A DNA stretch of 64,000 bases. It comes from Thermus albus (GTDB taxonomy: Bacteria; Deinococcota; Deinococci; Deinococcales; Thermaceae). Below the pieces are notes generated by a model. The model was not told the origin of the DNA. It made no database searches and saw nothing but the letters and a program-made list of their open reading frames with translations. The position numbers and the translations under genes are program-made. The DNA is taken from positions 298,225 to 362,224 of the forward strand of contig NZ_JAKTNR010000002.1 of NCBI RefSeq assembly GCF_022760855.1, read 5' to 3'. Positions within the stretch are counted from its first letter, which is position 1; each line of letters starts with the position of its first letter. This document shows positions 57,298 to 64,000 of this stretch, piece after piece.

Positions 57298-57316
57298 TGG
57301 AAGCTCAGGCCGCTGT

Positions 57317-57421
57317 TTACATTGCCTTGCTACAACAGGCGCTGAAGCTGCTCGTCCAGCTGGCTGCAGCAAAGCCTGGATCCTGCCGCACGGTCATCCT
57401 CTGGAGGCTGAGAACCTTCAT
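57317..57421 (-). CDS. Class III lanthipeptide precursor peptide (LanA)
   Basis: A 34-residue open frame. The leader starts MKVLSLQRM, which aligns position by position with the class III leader motif of SapB precursor RamS (MNLFDLQSM; key features hydrophobic-x-x-LQ-x-M). The core contains SWTSSFSACCSK, rich in Ser/Thr with two Cys near the end, and fits the S-x2-S-xn-C pattern for labionin or lanthionine formation. AAGGAGG lies seven bases before the ATG, the best ribosome binding site of the locus. It is directly upstream of the LanKC gene on the same strand. Confidence 0.85.
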   Translation of the reverse strand: MKVLSLQRMTVRQDPGFAAASWTSSFSACCSKAM

Positions 57422-57571
57422 TGCGTTTCCTCCTTTCTGAACCCACTACCGGGATCACCTCTAGGGCCGAAAGCCGCCTGTGACCGGTTGTTCACTTGCC
57501 TTTCTCACCCCCTTTCACCCCACAGTTTCCGGAGCTAGTGCCCTTTTTTCAAGCCCCCCCGGGCTGACCTC
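57422..57571 (-). promoter_or_regulatory. Control region of the lanthipeptide operon
   Basis: About 150 bp between the IS256 end and lanA. On the minus strand TTGAAA near 57546-57551 could be a -35 box, but no good -10 follows at 17 bp. A degenerate hairpin similar to the mini-elements (AGCCC...GGGCTGAC, preceded by CAAG) is at 57550-57568. Confidence 0.35.
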
Positions 57572-57587
57572 GGTCGTGTAAGGAATT
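57572..57587 (+). repeat. Remnant of an IS256 terminal repeat
   Basis: GGTCGTGTAAGGAATT is identical to the outer end of the IS256 copy at 52674, in inverted orientation relative to it. The next bases of that repeat (ATGTG) reappear at 58550, beyond the IS982-like element, so the latter inserted into this end. Confidence 0.75.
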
Positions 57588-58548
57588 CCTTCGTGTGCTA
57601 CCTCATAGCTCCCCCCTAGCCATTTTCAAGAGCACCCGGCTACGGATGAGGTTGTGGACCAGCAGGATGAGGTTCACCCGGGCCACTAGACCCCAGTAGG
57701 ACCGAACCTCTATCCGGTGAAGCCCCAAAGAGCGTACCATCACGCTAAACCGGGTCTCGATCCAGTTGCGTACCCTCCCCATCCACTCTCTCCACCCCGT
57801 CTCCACCACCTTTCCTCCCCTAAGCCGGTAGGAAGGTGTCTTGACCCCCTGGACCCAGCGAAAACCCCGGTCACCAAGGACCGCGGGCAAACCCTCCAGA
57901 AGCTCCCCTGCCCAGGTCTCCCGGGCATTCCCGGGAAGAAGAGTCCAACGAAAGAAGAGGCCCCGCTCGTTCATCACCGGCACAAGGACGTACCCGCCAA
58001 AGGCTCCCAGGGGACCCACCCCCACCGCGGCCTCAGGAAGAGAGAGGCCGTGGATACGGTGGCCGTGGGCCAGGGGGATGGGCTTGAGGTCTACCACCTG
58101 GAGCAGGCCTTGTCCCCCGGAGAGCTTTAAGGCGAGGTGGGCCAGCAGCCCATGAGCCTTCTGGAGGATCCGGTAGAAACGGGAGAGGTGGGGGAGGGAG
58201 GGGAAGTAAGCCTTCAGGGTAGTCTTGGCCGCGAGGTAGCCTTTGGCGAGGTCCTGGCCCTGGCTGCTTCCCCGTAGGGGAACATCTTGCGGAGGAGGAA
58301 GATGGCGAGGGCCAGGAGTTCGGCCAGGGTGGCCTTTTGGTGCTTTTGCTTTTTGGGGAGCTTGAAACCTTGAGCGACGAGGGCTTTGAGTTCGTCATCC
58401 ACCCAAATGTAGGTAGCCACGATGAGGGTCTCTGCGTCAAGATGGTAGGTCAGCCAAAGGCTACGTTCTGGGGGTGCTCACGGTCTTGTGGCATAGCACC
58501 CCCTCTTTTTTCACACCCTGGGGGGACAGATCAAGTAGCACACGAAGG
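57588..58548 (-). mobile_element. IS982-like insertion sequence
   Basis: 961 bp bounded by inverted repeats CCTTCGTGTGCTACCTCAT (left) and CCTTCGTGTGCTACTTGAT (right, read on the minus strand). It carries one broken transposase gene. Length and transposase type fit the IS982 group, but the family call is tentative. Confidence 0.75.
57603..58420 (-). pseudogene. IS982-like transposase, frameshifted
   Basis: The N-terminal part (GTG at 58420) reads ATYIWVDDELKALVAQGFKLP...LLALAIFLLRKMF. After about 58275 the frame shifts to LAKGYLAAKTTLKAYFPSLPHLSRFYRILQKAHGLLAHLA and continues to VVDLKPIPLAHGHRI (first Asp), VLGDRGFRW (second Asp) and RNWIETRFSVMVRSLGLHRIEVR (Glu), ending at 57603. The shift lies next to a TTCCCC-TAC-GGGGAA palindrome. 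Without repair the protein would be inactive. Confidence 0.75.
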
Positions 58549-58613
58549 TATGTGAACCCTCAAGAACTTCTCTTCCTTCGGCATAGGGCTTTCCTCAGTT
58601 GGTTTTTCTCGCG

Positions 58614-58823
58614 CTATTGTTTTAGGACCCTTCTGATAGCCTCCTCCACCAACTCCGATATCTCCTTTCCCTCCTCCACCGCCTTGAGCTTCAGTTGCCG
58701 GTGAAGATCCTTGGGGATATACACCTTTAAGGCAGTGTAGTCCTCTCGGCGGCTCTTCCCCTGGATCCTACCCTCGCCCTCTCCCTCCTTGAGGGTGTGG
58801 ACCAGCTTGGCAAACTTGCTCAT
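58614..58823 (-). CDS. Ribbon-helix-helix protein, probable partition partner
   Basis: A 69-residue protein. The C-terminal part TALKVYIPKDLHRQLKLKAVEEGKEISELVEEAIRRVL is a ribbon-helix-helix (CopG/Arc-like) DNA-binding fold, and the N-terminal 28 residues are basic and flexible. Its ATG overlaps the ParA stop, which is the usual arrangement for a ParA with a small RHH centromere-binding protein. Confidence 0.85.
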   Translation of the reverse strand: MSKFAKLVHTLKEGEGEGRIQGKSRREDYTALKVYIPKDLHRQLKLKAVEEGKEISELVEEAIRRVLKQ

Positions 58824-59419
58824 CCTGGCACCTCCATTATCTCCTGCCCCACCTCTCGGTAATCCTCCCAGGCTAGGCGAGCCCGGGGATCCGGCACCTG
58901 GTACACCGGTACCCCCAGGAGGGCTGCCTTGGGAAAGGCGGCGGCCCGACGGATCCGCCCTCGAAAAAGGGGAACCCCATGGCTTTCCAGCAGGCTTCTG
59001 GCCTCATCCCCGTCCCGGCTTGGACGTGGGGGGATCATGGTGAGGAGAACCCGATACCTGGCCCCTGACCCCCTGAGGGCTTCCAGGGTGGCCAGGAGGG
59101 CCTCCAAAGCAAGGGCATCGGGGGTGGTGGGCAGAATCAGGAGGTCTACCCCCTCCGCCAGCGCCTTCAGGTCCTCCTTTGAGGGCCTGGCCTGGGTGTC
59201 GATGACCACGTGGGTGTACTCCCGAGCGTAGCGGCTGGCCACCCTTTCATCCACCACCTTCACGGGAAGGCCTCCCCGGGCGTGCCAGCCCGTGGCGGAG
59301 CGGTTGGGATCCCCGTCCACCAAGAGGGTGGGGGCCCACGCTGATAGGAAGCTGGCCAGGTGGACAGCGGTAGTGGTCTTGCCTACTCCCCCCTTGAAGC
59401 CCGTGACAGCCAGGATCAT
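58820..59419 (-). CDS. parA: ParA family ATPase
   Basis: About 199 residues, of the small ParA type without an N-terminal HTH. The deviant Walker A is FKGGVGKTTTA near residue 8, Walker A' region LLVDGDPNRSATGW near 34 and Walker B THVVIDTQARP near 70. With the RHH partner it would segregate a plasmid or integrated element. ATG at 59419 with AGGAGGG upstream is preferred over the adjacent GTG at 59422. Confidence 0.92.
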   Translation of the reverse strand: MILAVTGFKGGVGKTTTAVHLASFLSAWAPTLLVDGDPNRSATGWHARGGLPVKVVDERVASRYAREYTHVVIDTQARPSKEDLKALAEGVDLLILPTTPDALALEALLATLEALRGSGARYRVLLTMIPPRPSRDGDEARSLLESHGVPLFRGRIRRAAAFPKAALLGVPVYQVPDPRARLAWEDYREVGQEIMEVPG

Positions 59420-59439
59420 CACTCCCTCCTAGTCTATCC

Positions 59440-59515
59440 CCCCGGCTCCTGGGTACCTGGGGTCTTGAGCACCCCAGGACCCCAGGTTCTTGGGGGGAAG
59501 CCCAGGGCCTGGGAG
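59440..59515. repeat. Short repeats upstream of parA, possible centromere or iterons
   Basis: The 90 bp between the primase stop and parA contain several copies of a 7-9 bp unit close to (A/T)ACCTGGGG in both orientations: CTGGGTACCTGGGG near 59450, then ACCCCAGGACCCCAGGTTC near 59471. Such clusters upstream of parA serve as RHH-binding sites in plasmids. The same unit recurs within the primase gene near 61930-61990. Confidence 0.5.
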
Positions 59516-59516
59516 G

Positions 59517-62360
59517 TCAGGCTTTTCCGGCCGTGTTTTGCTCTTCATCTGGCTCACCCACAAAAAAGACGAGATCGGGGCCGATGAGGGACCTGAATTC
59601 CTCTTCCCTCTGCTTTTTGAGGTACTCCATCTTGGCCTTCCCATACTTCTGGACCCATTTCTCCTTGTCCTGTTTCATGTCGCACAGGTTCAGGTAAGGG
59701 CATTCTTCGCATGCGGTTTCCAAGCAGAAGGCCAGGGGTTGCCTATGGGGTTCTGGCTGGACTCCGCTGTCCAGCAACTCCTTCACCACCCGCTCCACGA
59801 AGGAGGGGTCCAGCTTCATCACCCGGTACTGCCGCTCCCAAAGGCGTGGGCGGAGCGATGCGGGTTCGGCGTAGCCGTAGTTGCGGACGATCTGGCCCAC
59901 CCATTTGGGATCCTGCCACCGGGGGATGTCGTTGGTCCGTTCGCGTCCCCAGCTATCCCCAACCTGCCTTCTGGCCTCCATGATGACGTGCACCAGGGCC
60001 ACGTGGGAGTAGTACCCCTGGCGGATCAGTTCCTTTAGGGCCACCTCCACTATCTCCGCATCCGTGGGCATGCCCCCCTGTCCTTCCGCCTGCCGCTGGA
60101 GGGCTTCCTCCAGGCGGGAAAGGAGGTCGGGATCCCCCAAGTGGTGGGCGATGGTGCGCAACGGGGCGGCGATTTCCTCCAGGCGGTCGCCCTTGCCAGA
60201 GAACCTCTCCCGGTAGAGCTGGTGGAGGCTGGGGGCGTTTTCCATGGCCCAGATGTAGAGGTTGTCCCGGAGCTCCTGAAGGCCTTCGGGGGTAAGCCCC
60301 GTGGGCCGGTCCCGGTAGCCCAGATCCTTAAGGCGAACGGTGCGGATGGTGAACATCCGGCTTCCCAGGATCTCCCCGGTGCCCTGGGTGTTGGTGATCA
60401 CCTTTACCCCGAAAAAGTTAAGGGTCTGGACCCTCATGCCCTTGGTGTCCGTCCACTGCTTGAGGGCGGTTTCCTTCTTGTAGGACACCTTGAGGAACTG
60501 CTCCAGGTTGGAGGCTTCGGCGCTGCCCGAGCGCTGGCGGACCTCCTCCAGGTCGTCGAAGGCCACCAGTCCCCCGGTTTCGTCGATCAGCCGGGCGGCG
60601 GTAGCCGCGCTGGTCTGCCCCGTGATCACTACCCCGTTGGCTCCCACATCCGCCATAAGCCGGGCCAGCTCCGTTTTTCCCGAACCGGGGGGGCCCACGA
60701 TGAGCACCAGGGGTACAGCGTCGAATACCGCTTGCACATAGGAGGTCATTACCACCAAGGCGGCCAGGACGTAGTCGTTCTCCCGGGGAAGGAGGACTTG
60801 CCGCAGGTGCTGGATGATCAGCCTGGGCAGGTCTGGGGGGCGCAGGGTCATGGCGCTCTTCCCAGCCTCCCTGGCCTTCAGGAAGCGGTTGATGGCCTTT
60901 TCGCTCCAGGAACTACCCGCGGGGGCCTTGGGCGGCTTACGGATGATGGTTCCGTCGTCCAGGGCCAGGACCCGGTCCTCCAGGGAGGTGCCACGGGGAG
61001 CAGGCAAATACCCCCAGCCCAGCACCGCTCCATCCGAGCGGATCACCACCGTGCGGTACCGCGCCCCTTCCTCCCCTCGGTTCTCCAGGATGCGCACGGG
61101 CACGTAGAGGTGCCCGTTGATAAAGGCCCGGTTGATGTCCACGGGGTTGGGGAGCCGTACACCCCCGCTTTCCCCATCCTCCCGCTCCGGGGACCAGCGT
61201 TCCCCCGCCTCCAGCAGGAGGCGGAAGCCCTCTGGGGTACCCTGGGAGAGGAAGTAGTCCGTCCAGTCTTTCCCCATACCTTCGGGGACCCGCACCCGCA
61301 CCACGGGCCTCCGGGCCAGGGCGGCCACCTTGCGGGCCATCGCTTCGCCAGCCTCATCCGCATCCTGGCCCAGGTAGACCTCTTCCCAAGGGGCCCAGAA
61401 AAGGGGATCCTGCCAGGCCTCAGGGATGGCAGATCCGTGCGTGGAGGTGGCCACCGCCAGGTCGCTGGCCCAGGGCTGCCCCAGGAGCTTCAGCCAGAGG
61501 ATCCAGCCGTCCTTGGCCCCCTCGCAGATGAAGAGCCTGCGGCGGATGAAGGAGCCCTCAAGGGGAGGAATGGCCCAGTAGGTGGTAGGCTTCCCCCTGC
61601 CCCACCCCTTCCCCTTAGCCCCTTGGGTAAGGCCAGGGATGGCGTAGTAGAGGTAGCGGCGGACGGGGATCCCGTCAGGCCCCATAACGGGGTAGGCAAG
61701 AGCATCGCGTACCTCCCCTGGATTGTCCAGCCCCAGGTAGAAGCGCCGCACCACCCGGGTGTCCAGCCCCCGTCCCCGCAGGTACTCCAGGGCCGCTTCC
61801 GTATGGAGGAGTCGGTTGACGTGGCGCTTTGCCACCTCCTCCGAGGCGGGATCCAGGGGCTCTCCCTGTTCGTTCTTTGGCTTCAGCAGGTCGAGAAAGC
61901 GGGGATGGGCGAAGGGATCTTCTCGGTTCTCAGGTACCTGGGTGTTTTGGGGTCCTGGAGTCTTCAGAACCTGGGGCAGCTCAGTACCTGAGTTTTTGGA
62001 GGAGGGACCCTTTTCAGCCCCTCCTTTTCGCCTCACCTTACCCCCTTTTCCCTGGGAGTCCCGATAAGGATCTAAGCCCACACCGCGCCCCCTCAGCCAT
62101 TCCCTGGCCCAGCGGAAGGCCTCCTCGGGGGAGAGGCCCTTCACCGCCTGGATGAGGGTGAGGAGGTTGCCCTGCCGGGGTTCAGGAGCTCCGGGGTTGT
62201 GGTCGATCCAAAGGCCGGTTTTGGCATCGATGCTGAGGCTGCTGCCCCTTTCCCCATCGATGGATCCCACCCGGAACTCGTGCCTCAGCCGTTGGGCACC
62301 TGGGAGGAGCTCCCCCACCAGCTCATCGATCCGTTCGAGGAGTAGCTCGTGCAGGTTCAT
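59517..62360 (-). CDS. Toprim primase-helicase of a mobile element
   Basis: A 947-residue replication protein. The N-terminal 90 residues resemble a primase zinc-binding-like domain without its cysteines. A charged linker (about 100-150) with KTPGPQNTQVPENRE is encoded by the short repeats mentioned at parA. The Toprim domain has CEGAKDGW near 278 and LGQDADEAGEAMA near 333. The helicase part has Walker A IVGPPGSGKTELARL near 557 and Walker B GGLVAFDDLEEV near 600. A C-terminal Cys group (CLETACEECPYLNLC, about 877-891) may bind zinc or an Fe-S cluster. It would prime and unwind DNA of a plasmid or integrative element. Confidence 0.82.
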   Translation of the reverse strand: MNLHELLLERIDELVGELLPGAQRLRHEFRVGSIDGERGSSLSIDAKTGLWIDHNPGAPEPRQGNLLTLIQAVKGLSPEEAFRWAREWLRGRGVGLDPYRDSQGKGGKVRRKGGAEKGPSSKNSGTELPQVLKTPGPQNTQVPENREDPFAHPRFLDLLKPKNEQGEPLDPASEEVAKRHVNRLLHTEAALEYLRGRGLDTRVVRRFYLGLDNPGEVRDALAYPVMGPDGIPVRRYLYYAIPGLTQGAKGKGWGRGKPTTYWAIPPLEGSFIRRRLFICEGAKDGWILWLKLLGQPWASDLAVATSTHGSAIPEAWQDPLFWAPWEEVYLGQDADEAGEAMARKVAALARRPVVRVRVPEGMGKDWTDYFLSQGTPEGFRLLLEAGERWSPEREDGESGGVRLPNPVDINRAFINGHLYVPVRILENRGEEGARYRTVVIRSDGAVLGWGYLPAPRGTSLEDRVLALDDGTIIRKPPKAPAGSSWSEKAINRFLKAREAGKSAMTLRPPDLPRLIIQHLRQVLLPRENDYVLAALVVMTSYVQAVFDAVPLVLIVGPPGSGKTELARLMADVGANGVVITGQTSAATAARLIDETGGLVAFDDLEEVRQRSGSAEASNLEQFLKVSYKKETALKQWTDTKGMRVQTLNFFGVKVITNTQGTGEILGSRMFTIRTVRLKDLGYRDRPTGLTPEGLQELRDNLYIWAMENAPSLHQLYRERFSGKGDRLEEIAAPLRTIAHHLGDPDLLSRLEEALQRQAEGQGGMPTDAEIVEVALKELIRQGYYSHVALVHVIMEARRQVGDSWGRERTNDIPRWQDPKWVGQIVRNYGYAEPASLRPRLWERQYRVMKLDPSFVERVVKELLDSGVQPEPHRQPLAFCLETACEECPYLNLCDMKQDKEKWVQKYGKAKMEYLKKQREEEFRSLIGPDLVFFVGEPDEEQNTAGKA

Positions 62361-63835
62361 TTGCTCCTCCCGTGTAGGGCCACAAGGCTCGCCCTGTAGC
62401 GGTCCTCGGGGAGGAAGCGGGCATAGTGGTGCTGCACCATCTGGATGCTGTCCAGGAGGAGGTTGGCCGCATGCTCTAGGCTTTTCGTCTGCTTCACCGC
62501 CGCGGTGGCCACGATGTGCCGCATGGAGTGGGGGCCGAAGGGCCTGAGCCCCCTGGGAACCCCGGGCAGGGCCAGGACGTAGGGGCTACGCCGCTTAAAC
62601 ATCCTGTAGAGGGCTTTGACGCTGCGCAGTCTAGGGAAGAGAATGTTTCTATCCCCCTGGACCTGAGCCAGCAGGGGATGGACCGCCCGCAGGTAGGTGT
62701 CCACCAGGCTGTTCAGGCGGTAGCGGACCCCTCCCACCTCCATCTCGAAGGGGGGAAGGTCCTCATCCAGGGGGAATAGCAGGGGCTTGTCCCCTTGGTG
62801 CCGGAAGGCGGCGCTGTGCTGGTTTTTGAACTCCCCCGGGCGGTAGAGGAGGTGGTACCGCCCCTCCGGGTCCCGGTAGAGGTTTCCCCGCTGGTCCAGC
62901 CTGTCCAGCCCCTCCCAGTCGATCCGGGCTCCGTACCAGTGCCTGGCCCGGAGGGGATGGATGCTCATGGCCCACCAGATGAGGGCATCCCGGTAGAGGG
63001 CGAGGGCTTCCCCCTTTTCGTGTTGGGACTTTCCCTCAAGGGGGGGGTTCAGGAGGTCCCCCACCCTGCTGGCCAGGTCCTCCAGCATGAAGGCGATGCC
63101 CCGGTGTATCCATGCCAGGGGATCCTCCTCCTCCAGGAGGGGTTCCACGTTGTGGTAACCGGTATTTTCCACCTTATGGTGGCCAACAACCCGTCGGAGT
63201 TCTCTGAACCTCTCCAGGTCCCCCTTAATGAATCCCTTCCGGATGAGGGGCAGGATTGCGTCCAGGACCTTCTCGTCGGTCGCCGTTACCTGCGGTACAC
63301 CAAAGCCCTCAAAACGCTTCCAGCGCCAGTTCAGGTAGCCCCAGACCAGGTCGTAATCCCCCAGGAGGTCCAGGGAAAGATCCTCAAGGGAAAACCCCCT
63401 TTCCTGGACCAGATAGCCCAGGAACTTTTCCACCTCCCCTCGGTACATGTTCAGTGTAGCCTGGCGTACCCTTCGCTGCGGAATGGAGCCCATCTTCAGG
63501 GAAGCCTCCACCGCCTTTTGGCTTCCCCGTTCACTACCTGCCCACATCTCGTATTTCTTCCACCCCTCCTTCACCCCGTCGGGCCAGCGGTCGAAGGGAA
63601 GGCTGAAGGGTTTTTCCCGTGCTATCTTCGTCCGGATCTGCCTCTTCGAGCGGCGTTCCGAAAGGGCAAGAAGCTCTCCCCTGAGGGCCGCGCGTTCCTC
63701 GGGAGAGAGGTCGGCCACAGGCTTTCCGTACCGGGCCTGGGCGGCCAGGCGCAGGAAGGTGGATCCGATCTCCGCAAGGAGCCCGGTAGTTCTTTCTTTG
63801 TAAACCCCCGTGTCCTTTACTTCCCACCGGCGCAC
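62357..63835 (-). CDS. Tyrosine recombinase (integrase)
   Basis: A 492-residue protein, overlapping the primase by four bases. The catalytic set of tyrosine recombinases is visible: Arg in HPLRARHWYGARI near 297, Lys in GEFKNQH near 341, HSMRH near 437 and the nucleophile Tyr in VQHHYARF near 470. The long N-terminal part (1-280) would hold arm and core DNA-binding domains. GTG at 63835 is the first start codon in frame, yet an open stretch of 52 codons upstream still encodes an HTH-like segment. It probably integrates the element; the attachment site is not seen. Confidence 0.82.
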   Translation of the reverse strand: MRRWEVKDTGVYKERTTGLLAEIGSTFLRLAAQARYGKPVADLSPEERAALRGELLALSERRSKRQIRTKIAREKPFSLPFDRWPDGVKEGWKKYEMWAGSERGSQKAVEASLKMGSIPQRRVRQATLNMYRGEVEKFLGYLVQERGFSLEDLSLDLLGDYDLVWGYLNWRWKRFEGFGVPQVTATDEKVLDAILPLIRKGFIKGDLERFRELRRVVGHHKVENTGYHNVEPLLEEEDPLAWIHRGIAFMLEDLASRVGDLLNPPLEGKSQHEKGEALALYRDALIWWAMSIHPLRARHWYGARIDWEGLDRLDQRGNLYRDPEGRYHLLYRPGEFKNQHSAAFRHQGDKPLLFPLDEDLPPFEMEVGGVRYRLNSLVDTYLRAVHPLLAQVQGDRNILFPRLRSVKALYRMFKRRSPYVLALPGVPRGLRPFGPHSMRHIVATAAVKQTKSLEHAANLLLDSIQMVQHHYARFLPEDRYRASLVALHGRSK

Positions 63836-63994
63836 CCTTGATGTAAGGGTTCCGGGAGAGAGGCCCAGGGCCTCTTCGATGCGCTCTATGCGCTCCTTGG
63901 ATGTGGGCTGTTTATGGCCTTTCAGCCAACCCCATATCGTAGACTTACTTACAAGTAAAGCATGAATCCTCCTAGGGTCCTCGGCTATGGCCTA
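63836..63994 (-). pseudogene. HTH-like N-terminal extension of the integrase without a start codon
   Basis: In frame with the integrase, 52 codons after a TAG at 63994-63992 read RRIHALLVSKSTIWGWLKGH and then KQPTSKERIERIEEALGLSPGTL, an XRE-type helix-turn-helix pattern. No ATG, GTG or TTG occurs in this frame. An out-of-frame ATG behind AGGAGG (63961) gives only MLYL and a stop. A small indel near 63950 may have cut the domain off. Confidence 0.55.
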
Positions 63995-64000
63995 GATACC

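Overview
The window is chromosomal DNA of a Thermus species. Evidence: very high GC, near-universal G/C third codon positions, and genes that read as close relatives of T. thermophilus proteins (ba3 oxidase CbaA/CbaB/CbaD, MglA/MglB, EF-P with Arg32, BshA). Several genes start directly after a TANNNT box with little or no leader, which fits the leaderless mRNAs common in Deinococcus-Thermus.

Bases 1-50,700 are core genome in short, tightly packed operons. In order: rnj-pnp-rpsO (RNA decay and ribosome); an MFS transporter; the ba3 cytochrome oxidase operon; mglBA; an M20 peptidase; an agmatinase-family enzyme; efp; accBC-asp23-nusB-folD; a large membrane Fe-S oxidoreductase; lon; bshA; a MoxR-ATPase/MNT/HEPN/VWA operon; hslVU; a TPR protein; a Cys-type formate dehydrogenase cluster with fdhE, fdhD and tatA; three tRNAs (Pro, Gly, Arg); a BMP-type ABC importer operon; a class-III aminotransferase; a Nudix hydrolase; a YqeY protein; purH; and a fatty-acid desaturase.

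Bases about 51,090-64,000 are accessory. A GAF-domain gene is cut off at about 51,085 and runs into AT-richer DNA. Next comes an IS256-family element (51,354-52,674) whose transposase is broken by three tiny hairpin insertions, and a piece of an IS5-like transposase. A compact class III lanthipeptide locus follows on the minus strand: a 34-residue precursor peptide (57,317-57,421), a LanKC synthetase and an ABC exporter. The locus is bounded by inverted IS256 ends, the far one split by an IS982-like element. From 58,600 to the right edge lies a plasmid- or ICE-like module: RHH protein, ParA, Toprim primase-helicase and a tyrosine recombinase.

The two most interesting signals are the lanthipeptide precursor and a family of 16-24 bp hairpin elements. 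These elements have fixed feet (CAAG-N-TA and TGAC) but variable stems. They occur as a three-copy tandem array at 46,814-46,885 and as gene-breaking insertions in the IS256 transposase. A third item is an apparent one-base frameshift that fuses the MNT and HEPN genes inside the MoxR/VWA operon.
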